Virus record (IMG/VR): IMGVR_UViG_3300045885_000606
Coordinates: 1 to 55,792 of that record
Source of the DNA: a virus
Length of the DNA: 55,792 nucleotides
Strand: one strand, 5' to 3'
Part shown: positions 9,235 through 16,700 of the stretch, piece after piece
Numbering within the stretch: position 1 is the first letter of the stretch
Layout: each line of letters opens with the position of its first letter
Notes under the pieces: model-generated
Told to the model about the DNA's origin: nothing
Databases searched by the model: none
Seen by the model: the letters and a program-made list of their open reading frames with translations, nothing else
Translations under genes and position numbers: made by a program

Positions 9235-9746
9235 TGGTAGCAATGCTACTCAAAGGCTGGTGTCAGGACCGCTTTGACGCCTTCGATGATCCCATCCTCC
9301 TCATAGGTTTCACCGTGGAAAGCTGTGACTATCTGCTGGAGCTTATAGCCACAGTCCGCACCATGCACGGTGCGAAGTATCTGAACTACCTGTACAGCCT
9401 CACCCTGTGGGATTATCAAGCGAGCTGGCTTTCGCAATCGCACCTCCTGGCGCACATTGAGGCAGACTCGGGCACAGAGGAGCGCTACATGGATGCCGAA
9501 GACTTCTTCACCCGACTATCTGAGGAGAGCATCATTGAGGTCGACTTCGCCAGGTATCCCTTCCAGTTCCTGCCCGAAGGAGAGGAGCTGATGCCGGTCG
9601 AAACCTGCCAGCTTGTGGTAACACGGGAGCATGTGCGGTGGAAGTGCAACTTGAAGCATGCCTCTGTCCCTATGCACAGCGTCGAACTGAGTGCCGAGTG
9701 GCTGACCGACCTGCGTAACCGCCTGAAAAGAGACGCCAATGTCTAA
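9234..9746 (+). CDS. Hypothetical early protein
   Basis: 170 residues, translationally coupled to the DUF3768 gene; AAGGAGG lies 8-12 nt before the start. Alpha/beta composition with acidic patches; no motif recognised. Its stop overlaps the next gene's start by 8 bp, so 8905-10204 forms a tight four-gene block. Confidence 0.7.
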   Translation: MVAMLLKGWCQDRFDAFDDPILLIGFTVESCDYLLELIATVRTMHGAKYLNYLYSLTLWDYQASWLSQSHLLAHIEADSGTEERYMDAEDFFTRLSEESIIEVDFARYPFQFLPEGEELMPVETCQLVVTREHVRWKCNLKHASVPMHSVELSAEWLTDLRNRLKRDANV

Positions 9747-9987
9747 GTGGAGTGTGCTGTTACTGTATCCGGATTACCTGAGGAGTGATGATCCGGCTGA
9801 GACGTTTTATACCAGTGTGGAAGCCAAGACGGTGCGCCATGCCGTTCGCCGCGCCGCCATTGAGTGTATCGTCAGCAATATGTGGGCAGGGACTGAGGAG
9901 AACCCAAGCCCGGTTATGGCACTCAGCGACTTTCGCCCGCTCCTTGTGATTGAGGGCGAGCATAACGATCGTGCATGGGAGGCATAA
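9739..9987 (+). CDS. Small hypothetical protein
   Basis: 82 residues. The opening WSVLLLYPDYL and the helix VEAKTVRHAVRRAAIECIV suggest a small alpha/beta fold of the type seen in other short phage proteins that begin 'w.VLLlYPDy'. Overlaps the previous stop. Function unknown. Confidence 0.68.
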   Translation: MSKWSVLLLYPDYLRSDDPAETFYTSVEAKTVRHAVRRAAIECIVSNMWAGTEENPSPVMALSDFRPLLVIEGEHNDRAWEA

Positions 9988-9988
9988 G

Positions 9989-10204
9989 ATGCAAGCATGT
10001 CCGCAGTGTGGTCACACCCTCTTCAGAGTCGGCCGCTACGTCACCATCTGGCAGACGCTGGTGGTTGAAATCGTGGATGGTAATAGGAAATACACCGAGG
10101 TGGAGGAGGAACTCCACGACATCCTTGATGCTGACGATTTCAGTGGCGCCGCCGAGTACATGGAGTGCGGAAAAGAGGTGAGACTCGAAGACCTGTGGCT
10201 CTAG
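9989..10204 (+). CDS. Small Cys-pair protein
   Basis: 71 residues from ATG 9989, with GGGAGG upstream; an upstream in-frame ATG (9950) would overlap the preceding gene by 38 bp and lacks a site. It starts MQACPQCGHTLF, one half of a zinc ribbon, and a third Cys lies near the end (MECGKEV), so a bound metal is possible. Last gene of a coupled block; the 10223-10260 hairpin follows. Confidence 0.65.
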   Translation: MQACPQCGHTLFRVGRYVTIWQTLVVEIVDGNRKYTEVEEELHDILDADDFSGAAEYMECGKEVRLEDLWL

Positions 10205-10311
10205 TCCCTCAAAGCGTGCGTTGCCCCGGTACCTGAGGAGTGCGCCTCGGATACCGGGGCTGCGTGCGCGTCACATGGCAGTCACCTTCCAACACACGAA
10301 AGGATACCAGT

Positions 10312-11589
10312 ATGACGATCCCACTGACAAGTCCCGATCCGCAGATTCAGGAAAAGCTCGACACCAACCCAGCCCTGGTGGAGGCGCTCGAAGCCTACAT
10401 GGCCGATGCCAGGTGGGTGACGAGGAGGGTCATGGCCGGGGTGTGGACGAGGTTCCTGCAGAGCGACTGGGGCCGGCCGTTTGGTCCTTCAGCCCTGGAT
10501 GAGGATGACATCCGGCCCGTGCTGGACACCACGCCCGTGGTGGTGACACTGCCTGCGCCGGAGGTGGTGCCCGCCCCTGCCCCAGTGGTCCACACGAATG
10601 GGCATACGCCCAAGGCCTCGCCGAGCCAGGCTGATCTCTTTGAACTCTTAGCCCGTGGCGTGCGGGATCACCTGCCCCCGCAGGACGTGACGCTCGATGA
10701 AGGGAAGGTGCAGGGACTCATCGATAAGGCCCTCCTGACCAGGAGCCAGGTGGTGAAAGTCCTGCACCAGTTGCAGGTGAAGCGCCAGGAGGAGGTCCTG
10801 GCTGATGTCGAACTGGAAGGTGAGCTGCCCTACTGGTTTGATCGGGTGTATAAGACCGCCCTCTGCCGGGTGCATCAGCTCCTGGTAGGTCCTCGCGGGT
10901 GTGGCAAAACCCTCACGGCCCAGCTCCTGGCACAGGCTCTCTCGCTCCCGCTCTACACCATCTCGCTCTCCCAGGGGGTGGACGAGGGCGTGCTTCAGGG
11001 CTGGCTCCTCCCGGTCGATGAGCACATGAAGTTTTCCTACGTGCGCTCGAAATTCGTTAGGGCCTACGAGGAGGGCGGCGTGGTGCTGCTCGATGAGTTA
11101 GACGCGGCAGATAACAATGTGCTGATGATCGTGCACGCTGCGCTGGCCAATGGGCTGTGGGATATCCCGCTTCGGGGCGAAGGCGCCCCACCGCTCGTGC
11201 GCCACGACAACTTCATCGTCATCGCTGCCGCTAATACCCACGGGCACGGCGCCGACCGGGTGTACGTGGGGAGGCAGCAGCTTGACGGGGCGACCCTCGA
11301 TCGCTTCGCCATGGGCAGGCTCGAGGTGGACTACGACGAGGAGATGGAGCGCCGCGCCTACCGCTCTGTCCACGCAGAGATTGGACAACGCCTCCGCGCT
11401 CGGTGCAGGGCACAGCAGGGCTGGACCCGCGATGTGTCGACCAGAAACATTGCCGATGCAGTAAAGCTCTCGGCGCAGTTCAGTCCCGAGGAAGCATGGT
11501 TCGGGTACTTCGCCGACTGGAAGGACGGGGACCTGAGCAAGGTGGGCGTGGTGCGTGATCGCAAGCGCATGCGCGTGGTGGTGGAGTAA
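10312..11589 (+). CDS. MoxR/CobS-type AAA+ ATPase
   Basis: 425 residues from ATG 10312 (AAAGGA 8 nt upstream). The N-terminal 150 residues are helical with a Pro-rich linker. The ATPase domain has Walker A GPRGCGKT (193-200), Walker B VVLLDELDAAD (about 257-267), a sensor-1-like IVIAAANTHG (about 304-313) and an arginine-bearing segment LDRFAMGRLEVDYD. This arrangement matches CobS/MoxR-like dynein-related ATPases of phages. Such ATPases usually remodel a partner through a VWA-domain protein, and a VWA-like gene lies two genes downstream. The target in the phage cycle is unknown. Confidence 0.88.
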   Translation: MTIPLTSPDPQIQEKLDTNPALVEALEAYMADARWVTRRVMAGVWTRFLQSDWGRPFGPSALDEDDIRPVLDTTPVVVTLPAPEVVPAPAPVVHTNGHTPKASPSQADLFELLARGVRDHLPPQDVTLDEGKVQGLIDKALLTRSQVVKVLHQLQVKRQEEVLADVELEGELPYWFDRVYKTALCRVHQLLVGPRGCGKTLTAQLLAQALSLPLYTISLSQGVDEGVLQGWLLPVDEHMKFSYVRSKFVRAYEEGGVVLLDELDAADNNVLMIVHAALANGLWDIPLRGEGAPPLVRHDNFIVIAAANTHGHGADRVYVGRQQLDGATLDRFAMGRLEVDYDEEMERRAYRSVHAEIGQRLRARCRAQQGWTRDVSTRNIADAVKLSAQFSPEEAWFGYFADWKDGDLSKVGVVRDRKRMRVVVE

Positions 11590-11641
11590 GACACCGCTGG
11601 GGGTGGAGGTCCACCCCCGTACAACCGAGAAGGAACCCCCC

Positions 11642-11854
11642 ATGTGTCACAAGGTGAAGCCCGGAGACCTGGTCCTCTGGAAGCGTGACGGCACCATTGG
11701 GCACTACCTCGCCCGGGTGGTGCGCGTGCGCTGTCAGGGACCACGGCCCATCCGGATTCAGATTCTCGATCACGAGTGGTGGCCGGGATCGACGCTCAAA
11801 GACCAGTGTCGCTCGGTGCGCGTCGGCAGTATCAAACCTATCCAGCAGATCTAA
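11642..11854 (+). CDS. Small basic protein, possible beta-barrel
   Basis: 70 residues from ATG 11642 (GAAGGA upstream, after a hairpin). Strongly beta: VKPGDLVLWKRDGTIGHYLARVVRV and a QILDHEWWPG segment resemble SH3-like small barrels. It lies between the ATPase and the VWA-like gene, so it may belong to that module. Confidence 0.6.
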   Translation: MCHKVKPGDLVLWKRDGTIGHYLARVVRVRCQGPRPIRIQILDHEWWPGSTLKDQCRSVRVGSIKPIQQI

Positions 11855-11871
11855 CAAGGAGACCCCCCCCC

Positions 11872-12774
11872 ATGGAAAACATCCAGATTCCTGGTGTGCC
11901 TGCCGATGTCGCACACTTTGAAAGTCTGAGCGTGCTGCTCGACGCCGTGGAAGCGACGGGAGAGAACGGCGTCTACCGTGCCATCCCCAGAGCGCGTGAA
12001 CATGACAGCATCGTCCTGACAAACCTTGACTTTTATGGCCCACCCCTGTACAGGTTCGTCGACATGTGCCGCAGTGGGCAGGGCTTTGAGCGGGAGTTGC
12101 ACACCATCAGTACCATGGTAGATGATCTGGTGGCGAAACTCCCCCCACTTCCCACCATCCAGCGCGTCCGCCAGCACGGTGCACAGGGAAGCACACTCCG
12201 TGTCCACTCGGTTCTGCGCGGAGATTTGCAGCACGCCTGGACCAGGACCGAGCGGCTCTCTCGCCTGAGTACGCGGCCGATTATGACCATCATCGTCGAT
12301 GCCAGTTTCCTGGCAGACCGAGGTGAGCAGGATCTGTTCTGGTCCGCGGCGGCAACTCTGGCCCTCACCCAGATACTGGAGCAGGCCGGCCGGCGCGTGG
12401 CCCTCATCGCCTGCGAAGCCTCGCATCAAGCGGTGGGATACCATATCAACCGTGACCTCACGCGTATCACCACCACCATCCTCAAAGACTATAGCGATCC
12501 CTGGAACATTCAGGACGTTATCTGTACCACGAATCTCGCCTTCTTCAGGCGGCTGTGCTTTCGCTTGAGAGAAGCGTCACCGCTGGGTGTGCAGCCAGGC
12601 TACGGGTATACCTGCCCGAAGCCAACCAAGGACCGTATCTACCGCACACTGGCAGACGTCTACGGCTGGCCCGAGCTGCTGCGCGGAGCTGACCCCAACA
12701 GTGACGGGGTGAATTCAGAGATGCGGGCCTTTCTCTGGATAGCGCAGACCCTCAAGGCCCTGGGTGCCGAGTAA
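11872..12774 (+). CDS. VWA-like partner of the AAA+ ATPase
   Basis: 300 residues from ATG 11872, behind AAGGAGACCCC. Residues about 139-185 read TIIVDASFLADRGEQDLF then a long helix ALTQILEQAGRRVALIACEA, the beginning of a von Willebrand A-like Rossmann fold. The canonical DxSxS metal site is altered (DASFL), so divergence from classical MIDAS is likely. Phage proteins of this kind commonly sit next to CobS-like ATPases, as here. Predicted to form a MoxR-VWA chaperone pair; the call rests on the helix/strand pattern and context. Confidence 0.68.
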   Translation: MENIQIPGVPADVAHFESLSVLLDAVEATGENGVYRAIPRAREHDSIVLTNLDFYGPPLYRFVDMCRSGQGFERELHTISTMVDDLVAKLPPLPTIQRVRQHGAQGSTLRVHSVLRGDLQHAWTRTERLSRLSTRPIMTIIVDASFLADRGEQDLFWSAAATLALTQILEQAGRRVALIACEASHQAVGYHINRDLTRITTTILKDYSDPWNIQDVICTTNLAFFRRLCFRLREASPLGVQPGYGYTCPKPTKDRIYRTLADVYGWPELLRGADPNSDGVNSEMRAFLWIAQTLKALGAE

Positions 12775-12835
12775 TCACGAGTGGACATAGGGCGTGTGCA
12801 CCTATGTCCACGCTCACAACCTGAAAGGAGACCCC

Positions 12836-13666
12836 ATGCAACCGAAGCTCGTGAAGATTGAAATCCCGAAGAAGACCCTGGCCACCAGGAAGGCCGTTGG
12901 TGACTGGCTGAAGATCCTGGGGAAAGAGGGACTGCTCGGCTCGCAGCGCTGCACCAGTGATGCCTTGCGCGTGGCCCTCACCTACACGCTCAGGGACTGG
13001 CAGCGCTGGACCACGGAGGAGGGCAGTGTGTGCAAGGCCATGGCGTCCTCCCCCACCAAGCAGCAGGGCGTCATTACCGACATCGACATCCAGGAGCGGA
13101 CGCCCGAAGGGGCGAAGTACCGCACCCGGATTTGCCGGCTCTCCTGCCAGGAGGACGGCATCCCCAAACGTGAATACGGGGAGGTCCCCGAGCGCTTCCG
13201 GCCACTCTACGATCAGCTCGGCCCGGAGCAACTGGTGTGGCTGGGAGAAACCCATCTCTTCGATCAGGACCTGCGCGATCTATGCGAAGCCCTGATCGGA
13301 GATGCGGCCGATAACATCTGGCCAGGGGTGTGGCTGTGCCTTGACGAGGCGCCTGGCCTGAATCATATCGCCCACCTGGGACTCCTGGTCACCAAGGGCC
13401 AGGTGACGGTGAAGACCCTGACGCTGGAATTCTCCGAAGCCAACCGCCTGCTCCTCGCCGAGGAGCTGGCCGCCGAGTACGCCAAAACCCTGGAGCACTT
13501 GACAAAGCGCCTGGGGTATCCTAAACCTACTATAGAAGCGATTGAGGCTGACTATCTCACCCTGTGCGAACGTATCATGAAGGCACAGGAAACGCTCGGG
13601 GTAGAGATTCCCATCCTTGAGCAGCAGTGTATGTTTGAAGAACTCCTGGCCACAACCGAAGCCTAG
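12836..13666 (+). CDS. Hypothetical early protein
   Basis: 276 residues from ATG 12836, behind AAAGGAGACCCC; a 10-bp hairpin (12781-12811) precedes it. The N-terminus LVKIEIPKKTLATRKAVGDW resembles a group of phage proteins with a DUF6744-like layout (an N-terminal helical part, a central beta region with IDIQERTPEGAKY, a C-terminal helical part). The similarity is by eye only. No catalytic motif seen. Confidence 0.7.
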   Translation: MQPKLVKIEIPKKTLATRKAVGDWLKILGKEGLLGSQRCTSDALRVALTYTLRDWQRWTTEEGSVCKAMASSPTKQQGVITDIDIQERTPEGAKYRTRICRLSCQEDGIPKREYGEVPERFRPLYDQLGPEQLVWLGETHLFDQDLRDLCEALIGDAADNIWPGVWLCLDEAPGLNHIAHLGLLVTKGQVTVKTLTLEFSEANRLLLAEELAAEYAKTLEHLTKRLGYPKPTIEAIEADYLTLCERIMKAQETLGVEIPILEQQCMFEELLATTEA

Positions 13667-13706
13667 CACCAGAGGGGGCGAAAGCCCCCCAGAAGGAGCC
13701 CCCCCC

Positions 13707-13811
13707 ATGGAGATACTGATTGGTCTTGTTGCGCTGTTTCTCTACTATATTGCGCTCCCAGTCGCCTGTGTCATGATCCTCCTAGTAGTCCTGTTTTCTC
13801 TGGATGGATAA
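13707..13811 (+). CDS. Single-pass membrane mini-protein
   Basis: 34 residues: MEILIGLVALFLYYIAL then a second hydrophobic half (ACVMILLVVLFSL), ending LDG. AAGGAG lies upstream with the poly-C linker typical of this operon, and a GAAA-capped hairpin (13674-13689) precedes it. The membrane location is clear from composition; role unknown. Confidence 0.65.
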   Translation: MEILIGLVALFLYYIALPVACVMILLVVLFSLDG

Positions 13812-13821
13812 GGAGACCCCT

Positions 13822-14034
13822 GTGGAACTGCATTGCTTCAGAGCGATCCAGAAACTGGACACCATGAGCGAGCCGGTGTCCAGGGCAGAGAACCGTTTTC
13901 TGCTCACCCTGAAACGCTCCGGCCTGGCCCACGTCAGCCCGGATGATAAACTTGAACTGGCCAGGATGGTGGAAGACTACCTGGGCGATCACCACCTGGC
14001 CGCCGAACTCTTAGGGCAGCAAGCACTGCTCTAA
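13822..14034 (+). CDS. Small helical hypothetical protein
   Basis: 70 residues. GTG 13822 is chosen because AAGGAGACCCCT-start matches the operon's conserved spacing; the in-frame ATG at 13804 lies before that site. Mostly helical (LDTMSEPVSRAENRFLLTLK). Unknown. Confidence 0.62.
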   Translation: MELHCFRAIQKLDTMSEPVSRAENRFLLTLKRSGLAHVSPDDKLELARMVEDYLGDHHLAAELLGQQALL

Positions 14035-14121
14035 GACCAGCATGGCAGTAGAACGTGACACCTACTGTCATGTATAACGATGTGTCACAAGGTTCACTCT
14101 AGCACAGACGGAGACCCCCCA

Positions 14122-14520
14122 ATGGCGATCACACTCCTTATGGGACATGTGTCCCCAGACACCGCCCACGTAACCGAAGACTACCCCTACTCCTTTCACC
14201 TGCGCTGCCAAAGGCGGGAGTGGCTGGAGTATCGCCCGAAGTTTGGCTACCGCCTCTGCACCCAGACTACCAATCCGAAAAAGGGCGACCGCTGGAACGC
14301 TCCCAAGTACAGTACGTATAGCTATCTGGCGGTCATGTACCTGGATGAGCAGGGCCATGTGCAGCAGGCAACGCTGCACCTCTACCGCAGTGTGGCTGAG
14401 GTGGAAGCCTTCGAGCGTGACTACGGTGCGGCGCTCGATCCGGTGCGTGAGCTGCCGCTCCTCCGCGCCATGCTGTCCTATGCGAGAGCCCAGGAAGCGA
14501 AACGCGCCAGCCAGGCCTAA
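14122..14520 (+). CDS. Hypothetical early protein
   Basis: 132 residues from ATG 14122 behind GGAGACCCCCC. Contains aromatic-rich beta segments (YSFHLRCQRREWLEYRPKFG, STYSYLAVMYLDEQG) and a C-terminal helix. No family recognised. The long open frame of the next gene overlaps it, but only its own start has a ribosome site. Confidence 0.68.
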   Translation: MAITLLMGHVSPDTAHVTEDYPYSFHLRCQRREWLEYRPKFGYRLCTQTTNPKKGDRWNAPKYSTYSYLAVMYLDEQGHVQQATLHLYRSVAEVEAFERDYGAALDPVRELPLLRAMLSYARAQEAKRASQA

Positions 14521-14563
14521 CACCTACCCGGGGGAGGGAACTCCCCCACCCAAGGAGACCCCC

Positions 14564-15001
14564 ATGGACTTCCGCGTCTTCAAAGGCCAGGACACCAGGC
14601 AGGTAGACGGACATACCTGCAAGGCGGCAGAGCCCGAAAGCTGGTATTACGAGCCACGGGATTATCCCGGAGACGTCCTCTATAGCCCGGCCTTCCCCAC
14701 CTGGGAGGAGGCAGTAGCGGCTGGTGAGGCGGAATTTTGTACGGCGGAGAGTCTGCGCCTGGATTCCCGCATTGACTACGAGCTGGCACGGTTGGGCTGG
14801 AGCTGCGACACGGCCCCCGAGGGCTCGAGTACGCTCGATGCCTGGAACACCGAAACCGAGGGCGTGATAGCGCTGTTCGATGAGCAGGAAACAACGCTGT
14901 GCTACGGCGAGCCACTCCTCGAAACGCTCCGGACCCTGAAGCCAGGCGTCAGTTGGAATGACCTGTGGGATGCGATCATCCCGCATGTGGTCGAATCCTA
15001 A
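14564..15001 (+). CDS. Hypothetical early protein
   Basis: 145 acidic residues, ATG 14564 behind AAGGAGACCCCC and a GGAA-capped hairpin (14530-14547). Rich in Trp, Glu and Tyr; no motif recognised. Confidence 0.68.
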   Translation: MDFRVFKGQDTRQVDGHTCKAAEPESWYYEPRDYPGDVLYSPAFPTWEEAVAAGEAEFCTAESLRLDSRIDYELARLGWSCDTAPEGSSTLDAWNTETEGVIALFDEQETTLCYGEPLLETLRTLKPGVSWNDLWDAIIPHVVES

Positions 15002-15047
15002 CCACCCACCCGGGGGCTCCGGCCCCCCACCCAAGGAGACCCCTCCC

Positions 15048-15425
15048 ATGTACACGATTGACCCTGCAGGGCCCTGGAATTTGTACACCGTGACCATCCC
15101 CACTGGCGCCACGGTGCATGGCACCATCGCCCGCGAAGATGGCTTTACCGGCGCCCTGATCCAGATGCACACGGGCATCTACACGCAGATGAATGCCGGC
15201 GTCATGCGGAGCCTGGAGCAGCGCCAGGTGCAGCGCGCCCTCAGAGACGCCGTGCGCCATCCCCTCGCCTTCACGAGGAGGGAGGTGCGCGTGCTCCTCG
15301 ATGCGCTCAATGCCCACCTCGCCGGTGATCCCACCGAAGGCGATCTGTGCTGGACTGAGGCGCAGTGTGAAACCGCGGCGCGGGTCCGCCTCATGCTGAT
15401 TACCTACCTGCAACGAGAGGAGTAG
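15048..15425 (+). CDS. Hypothetical early protein
   Basis: 125 residues, ATG 15048 behind AAGGAGACCCC and a UCCG-capped hairpin (15012-15027). N-terminal beta half (YTVTIPTGATVHGTIARE), C-terminal helical half. Last gene of the left early operon; the next genes run the other way. Confidence 0.68.
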   Translation: MYTIDPAGPWNLYTVTIPTGATVHGTIAREDGFTGALIQMHTGIYTQMNAGVMRSLEQRQVQRALRDAVRHPLAFTRREVRVLLDALNAHLAGDPTEGDLCWTEAQCETAARVRLMLITYLQREE

Positions 15426-15587
15426 ACCAGGACACAAGTGCCTAGCCATCACATTTCCCTGGCTGCATGGCGCGCAGAGGTGTAGAGTACCCAGCACACT
15501 TTAGCGCTGGTTCGAGAGGAGACCTCACGCCGCGGACGGGGGGGTGTGATGGCGTGTCACCCTATGCTGTTGGTGCAGGGCGGTGGC

Positions 15588-15779
15588 TTACACGCGCACC
15601 GCGTCTGCCTTCTCCCGCCGCATCTCCTCCCGGTACCAGACCTTCAGGATGTAGAGAAGCTGCTCATTCAGGCTCCGGCTTTCTTCATGCGCCACATCCC
15701 GCGCCTTGTCGAGGATCTCCTCTGGCAGGCGCAAGGTGATCCGTTGGTAGTCGGCTGCCATAGAGGCAGGTCTGCCCAT
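15588..15779 (-). CDS. Arc/MetJ-type ribbon-helix-helix protein
   Basis: 63 residues from ATG 15779, with AAGGAGGGA upstream. The core YQRITLRLPEEILDKARDVA is a ribbon-helix-helix: a beta strand followed by two helices with the conserved LPEE and SLNEQLLYIL. Such proteins bind palindromic operators as dimers. It is the second gene of a leftward pair whose shared promoter region carries two palindromes. Confidence 0.85.
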   Translation of the reverse strand: MGRPASMAADYQRITLRLPEEILDKARDVAHEESRSLNEQLLYILKVWYREEMRREKADAVRV

Positions 15780-15803
15780 AGCTGTGCTCCCTCCTTCTCG
15801 TGG

Positions 15804-16004
15804 TTAGACCAGGTGTCCTGTCGTGGTTGCTCCCACACGCTCCTCAGCACGTTGCTTCAGAATTGCCCGCAACAGACGGATGACATGGGTATTGAGTGGT
15901 CGGCCAATCTCTTCCGCCTCAACGCGCAACTCGGTAATCAGATCCTCTGGAAGACGCAACAGAACCTGCTTGTAGTCAGACGCCGGCGTCTTGTGACGTG
16001 CCAT
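15804..16004 (-). CDS. Arc/MetJ-type ribbon-helix-helix protein
   Basis: 66 residues; ATG 16004 is chosen because GGAGG sits just upstream, rather than the frame's upstream extension through the operator. YKQVLLRLPEDLITELRVEA and RPLNTHVIRLLRAIL give the strand-helix-helix pattern. It is a paralogue-like companion of the 15588-15779 protein. Likely an autorepressor that also controls the rightward HNH-initiator-RecT operon, because the two operator palindromes overlap both promoters. Confidence 0.85.
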   Translation of the reverse strand: MARHKTPASDYKQVLLRLPEDLITELRVEAEEIGRPLNTHVIRLLRAILKQRAEERVGATTTGHLV

Positions 16005-16040
16005 CCATGCTCCTCCTTTCCCCAATGTAGAACACAAGAA

Positions 16041-16084
16041 ATAATACTTGATATCAAGCAATATATCGATATAATTATATCGAT
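16041..16084. promoter_or_regulatory. Divergent promoters with two palindromic operators
   Basis: Rightward: TTGATA (16048-16053), 16 bp, TATAAT (16070-16075). Leftward: TCGATA (rc of 16064-16069), 17 bp, TATTAT (rc of 16041-16046). A 12-bp palindrome CTTGATATCAAG (16047-16058) covers the rightward -35, and a 20-bp palindrome (16065-16084, ATCGATATAA plus its reverse complement) covers the rightward -10 and leftward -35. Ribbon-helix-helix binding here would shut both promoters. Confidence 0.8.
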
Positions 16085-16143
16085 CAACTTTACCATACTT
16101 TCCACCATGTGTGCTACAGAAGAACATTTTTTTGGAGGAGATC

Positions 16144-16659
16144 ATGGCAGACAAACGGAGAGAGCGCCCCCCGGTAAGCGAGTATCAGCAGAAACTGCGC
16201 GACCCACGCTGGCAACGCCGGCGGCTGGAAATCATGGAGCGCGATCAGTGGCGCTGCCAGATCTGCTTCAACGATGGAGAAACGCTTCATGTCCACCATC
16301 GCTACTATGAACAAGAGACCGAGCCCTGGGAGTATATGGATGTAGCTTTAGTGACTCTCTGTGCCACATGTCATGAGAAAGAGACAAACGCACGAAGAGA
16401 AGCCGAAGAGTGGTTATTGCGTTCTCTCTATGATTGTGAATTATTTTCGCATCATCTACTGAGATTAGTCAGTGGATTCATGTATTGGGAACAGGTGCAT
16501 ATGGTCGATGTAATGGTCGATATGCTTGCATGGGCTCTTGGAGAGAAAGAGATTATGGATGAACTTCTGGAAAGATATTTTGATGATCTCAAGGAACGTC
16601 ATCCAGTCAAGTTTGAACAAGGTAAAATGTTTGCACCAAGGCACTGGAGAAAGCCATGA
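16144..16659 (+). CDS. HNH-motif protein
   Basis: 171 residues from ATG 16144 (GGAGGAG upstream). YQQKLRDPRWQRRRLEIMER, then CQIC (about 38-41), HVHHRYY (49-55) and LCATCH (73-78) give an HNH nuclease signature with its zinc-binding Cys pairs. The C-terminal half is helical and acidic. Such stand-alone HNH proteins are common in phages, as homing or packaging-associated endonucleases. First gene of the operon behind the 16048-16075 promoter. Base composition is more A/T-rich than the early genes before it, which may indicate separate acquisition. Confidence 0.82.
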   Translation: MADKRRERPPVSEYQQKLRDPRWQRRRLEIMERDQWRCQICFNDGETLHVHHRYYEQETEPWEYMDVALVTLCATCHEKETNARREAEEWLLRSLYDCELFSHHLLRLVSGFMYWEQVHMVDVMVDMLAWALGEKEIMDELLERYFDDLKERHPVKFEQGKMFAPRHWRKP

Positions 16660-16700
16660 GCATAAAGGTCATGCTCTGCTCTAAGAAAGGAGGATATCCT

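Larger units (their letters stand above)
8099..15027 (+). other. Series of intercistronic stem-loops ahead of early ribosome sites
   Basis: At least ten gene gaps of the early operon hold a perfect or near-perfect hairpin just upstream of the next gene: 8099-8119 (9 bp, 3-nt loop), 8353-8377 (9 bp), 8703-8723 (8 bp), 10223-10260 (9 bp plus an inner stem), 11599-11618 (9 bp), 12781-12811 (10 bp), 13674-13689 (6 bp, GAAA tetraloop), 14041-14072 (11 bp, one G-U), 14530-14547 (7 bp, GGAA loop) and 15012-15027 (6 bp, UCCG loop). Seven or more are followed by AAGGAG-ACCCC-start or close variants. The stems differ in sequence, so they are not copies of one repeat. Roles in mRNA stability or translation control are inferred. 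Confidence 0.75.

Noticed and set aside
10312-11589. AAA+ protein as replicative helicase or DnaC-like loader
   Set aside because: Motif spacing and the following VWA-like gene fit MoxR/CobS rather than helicase loaders.
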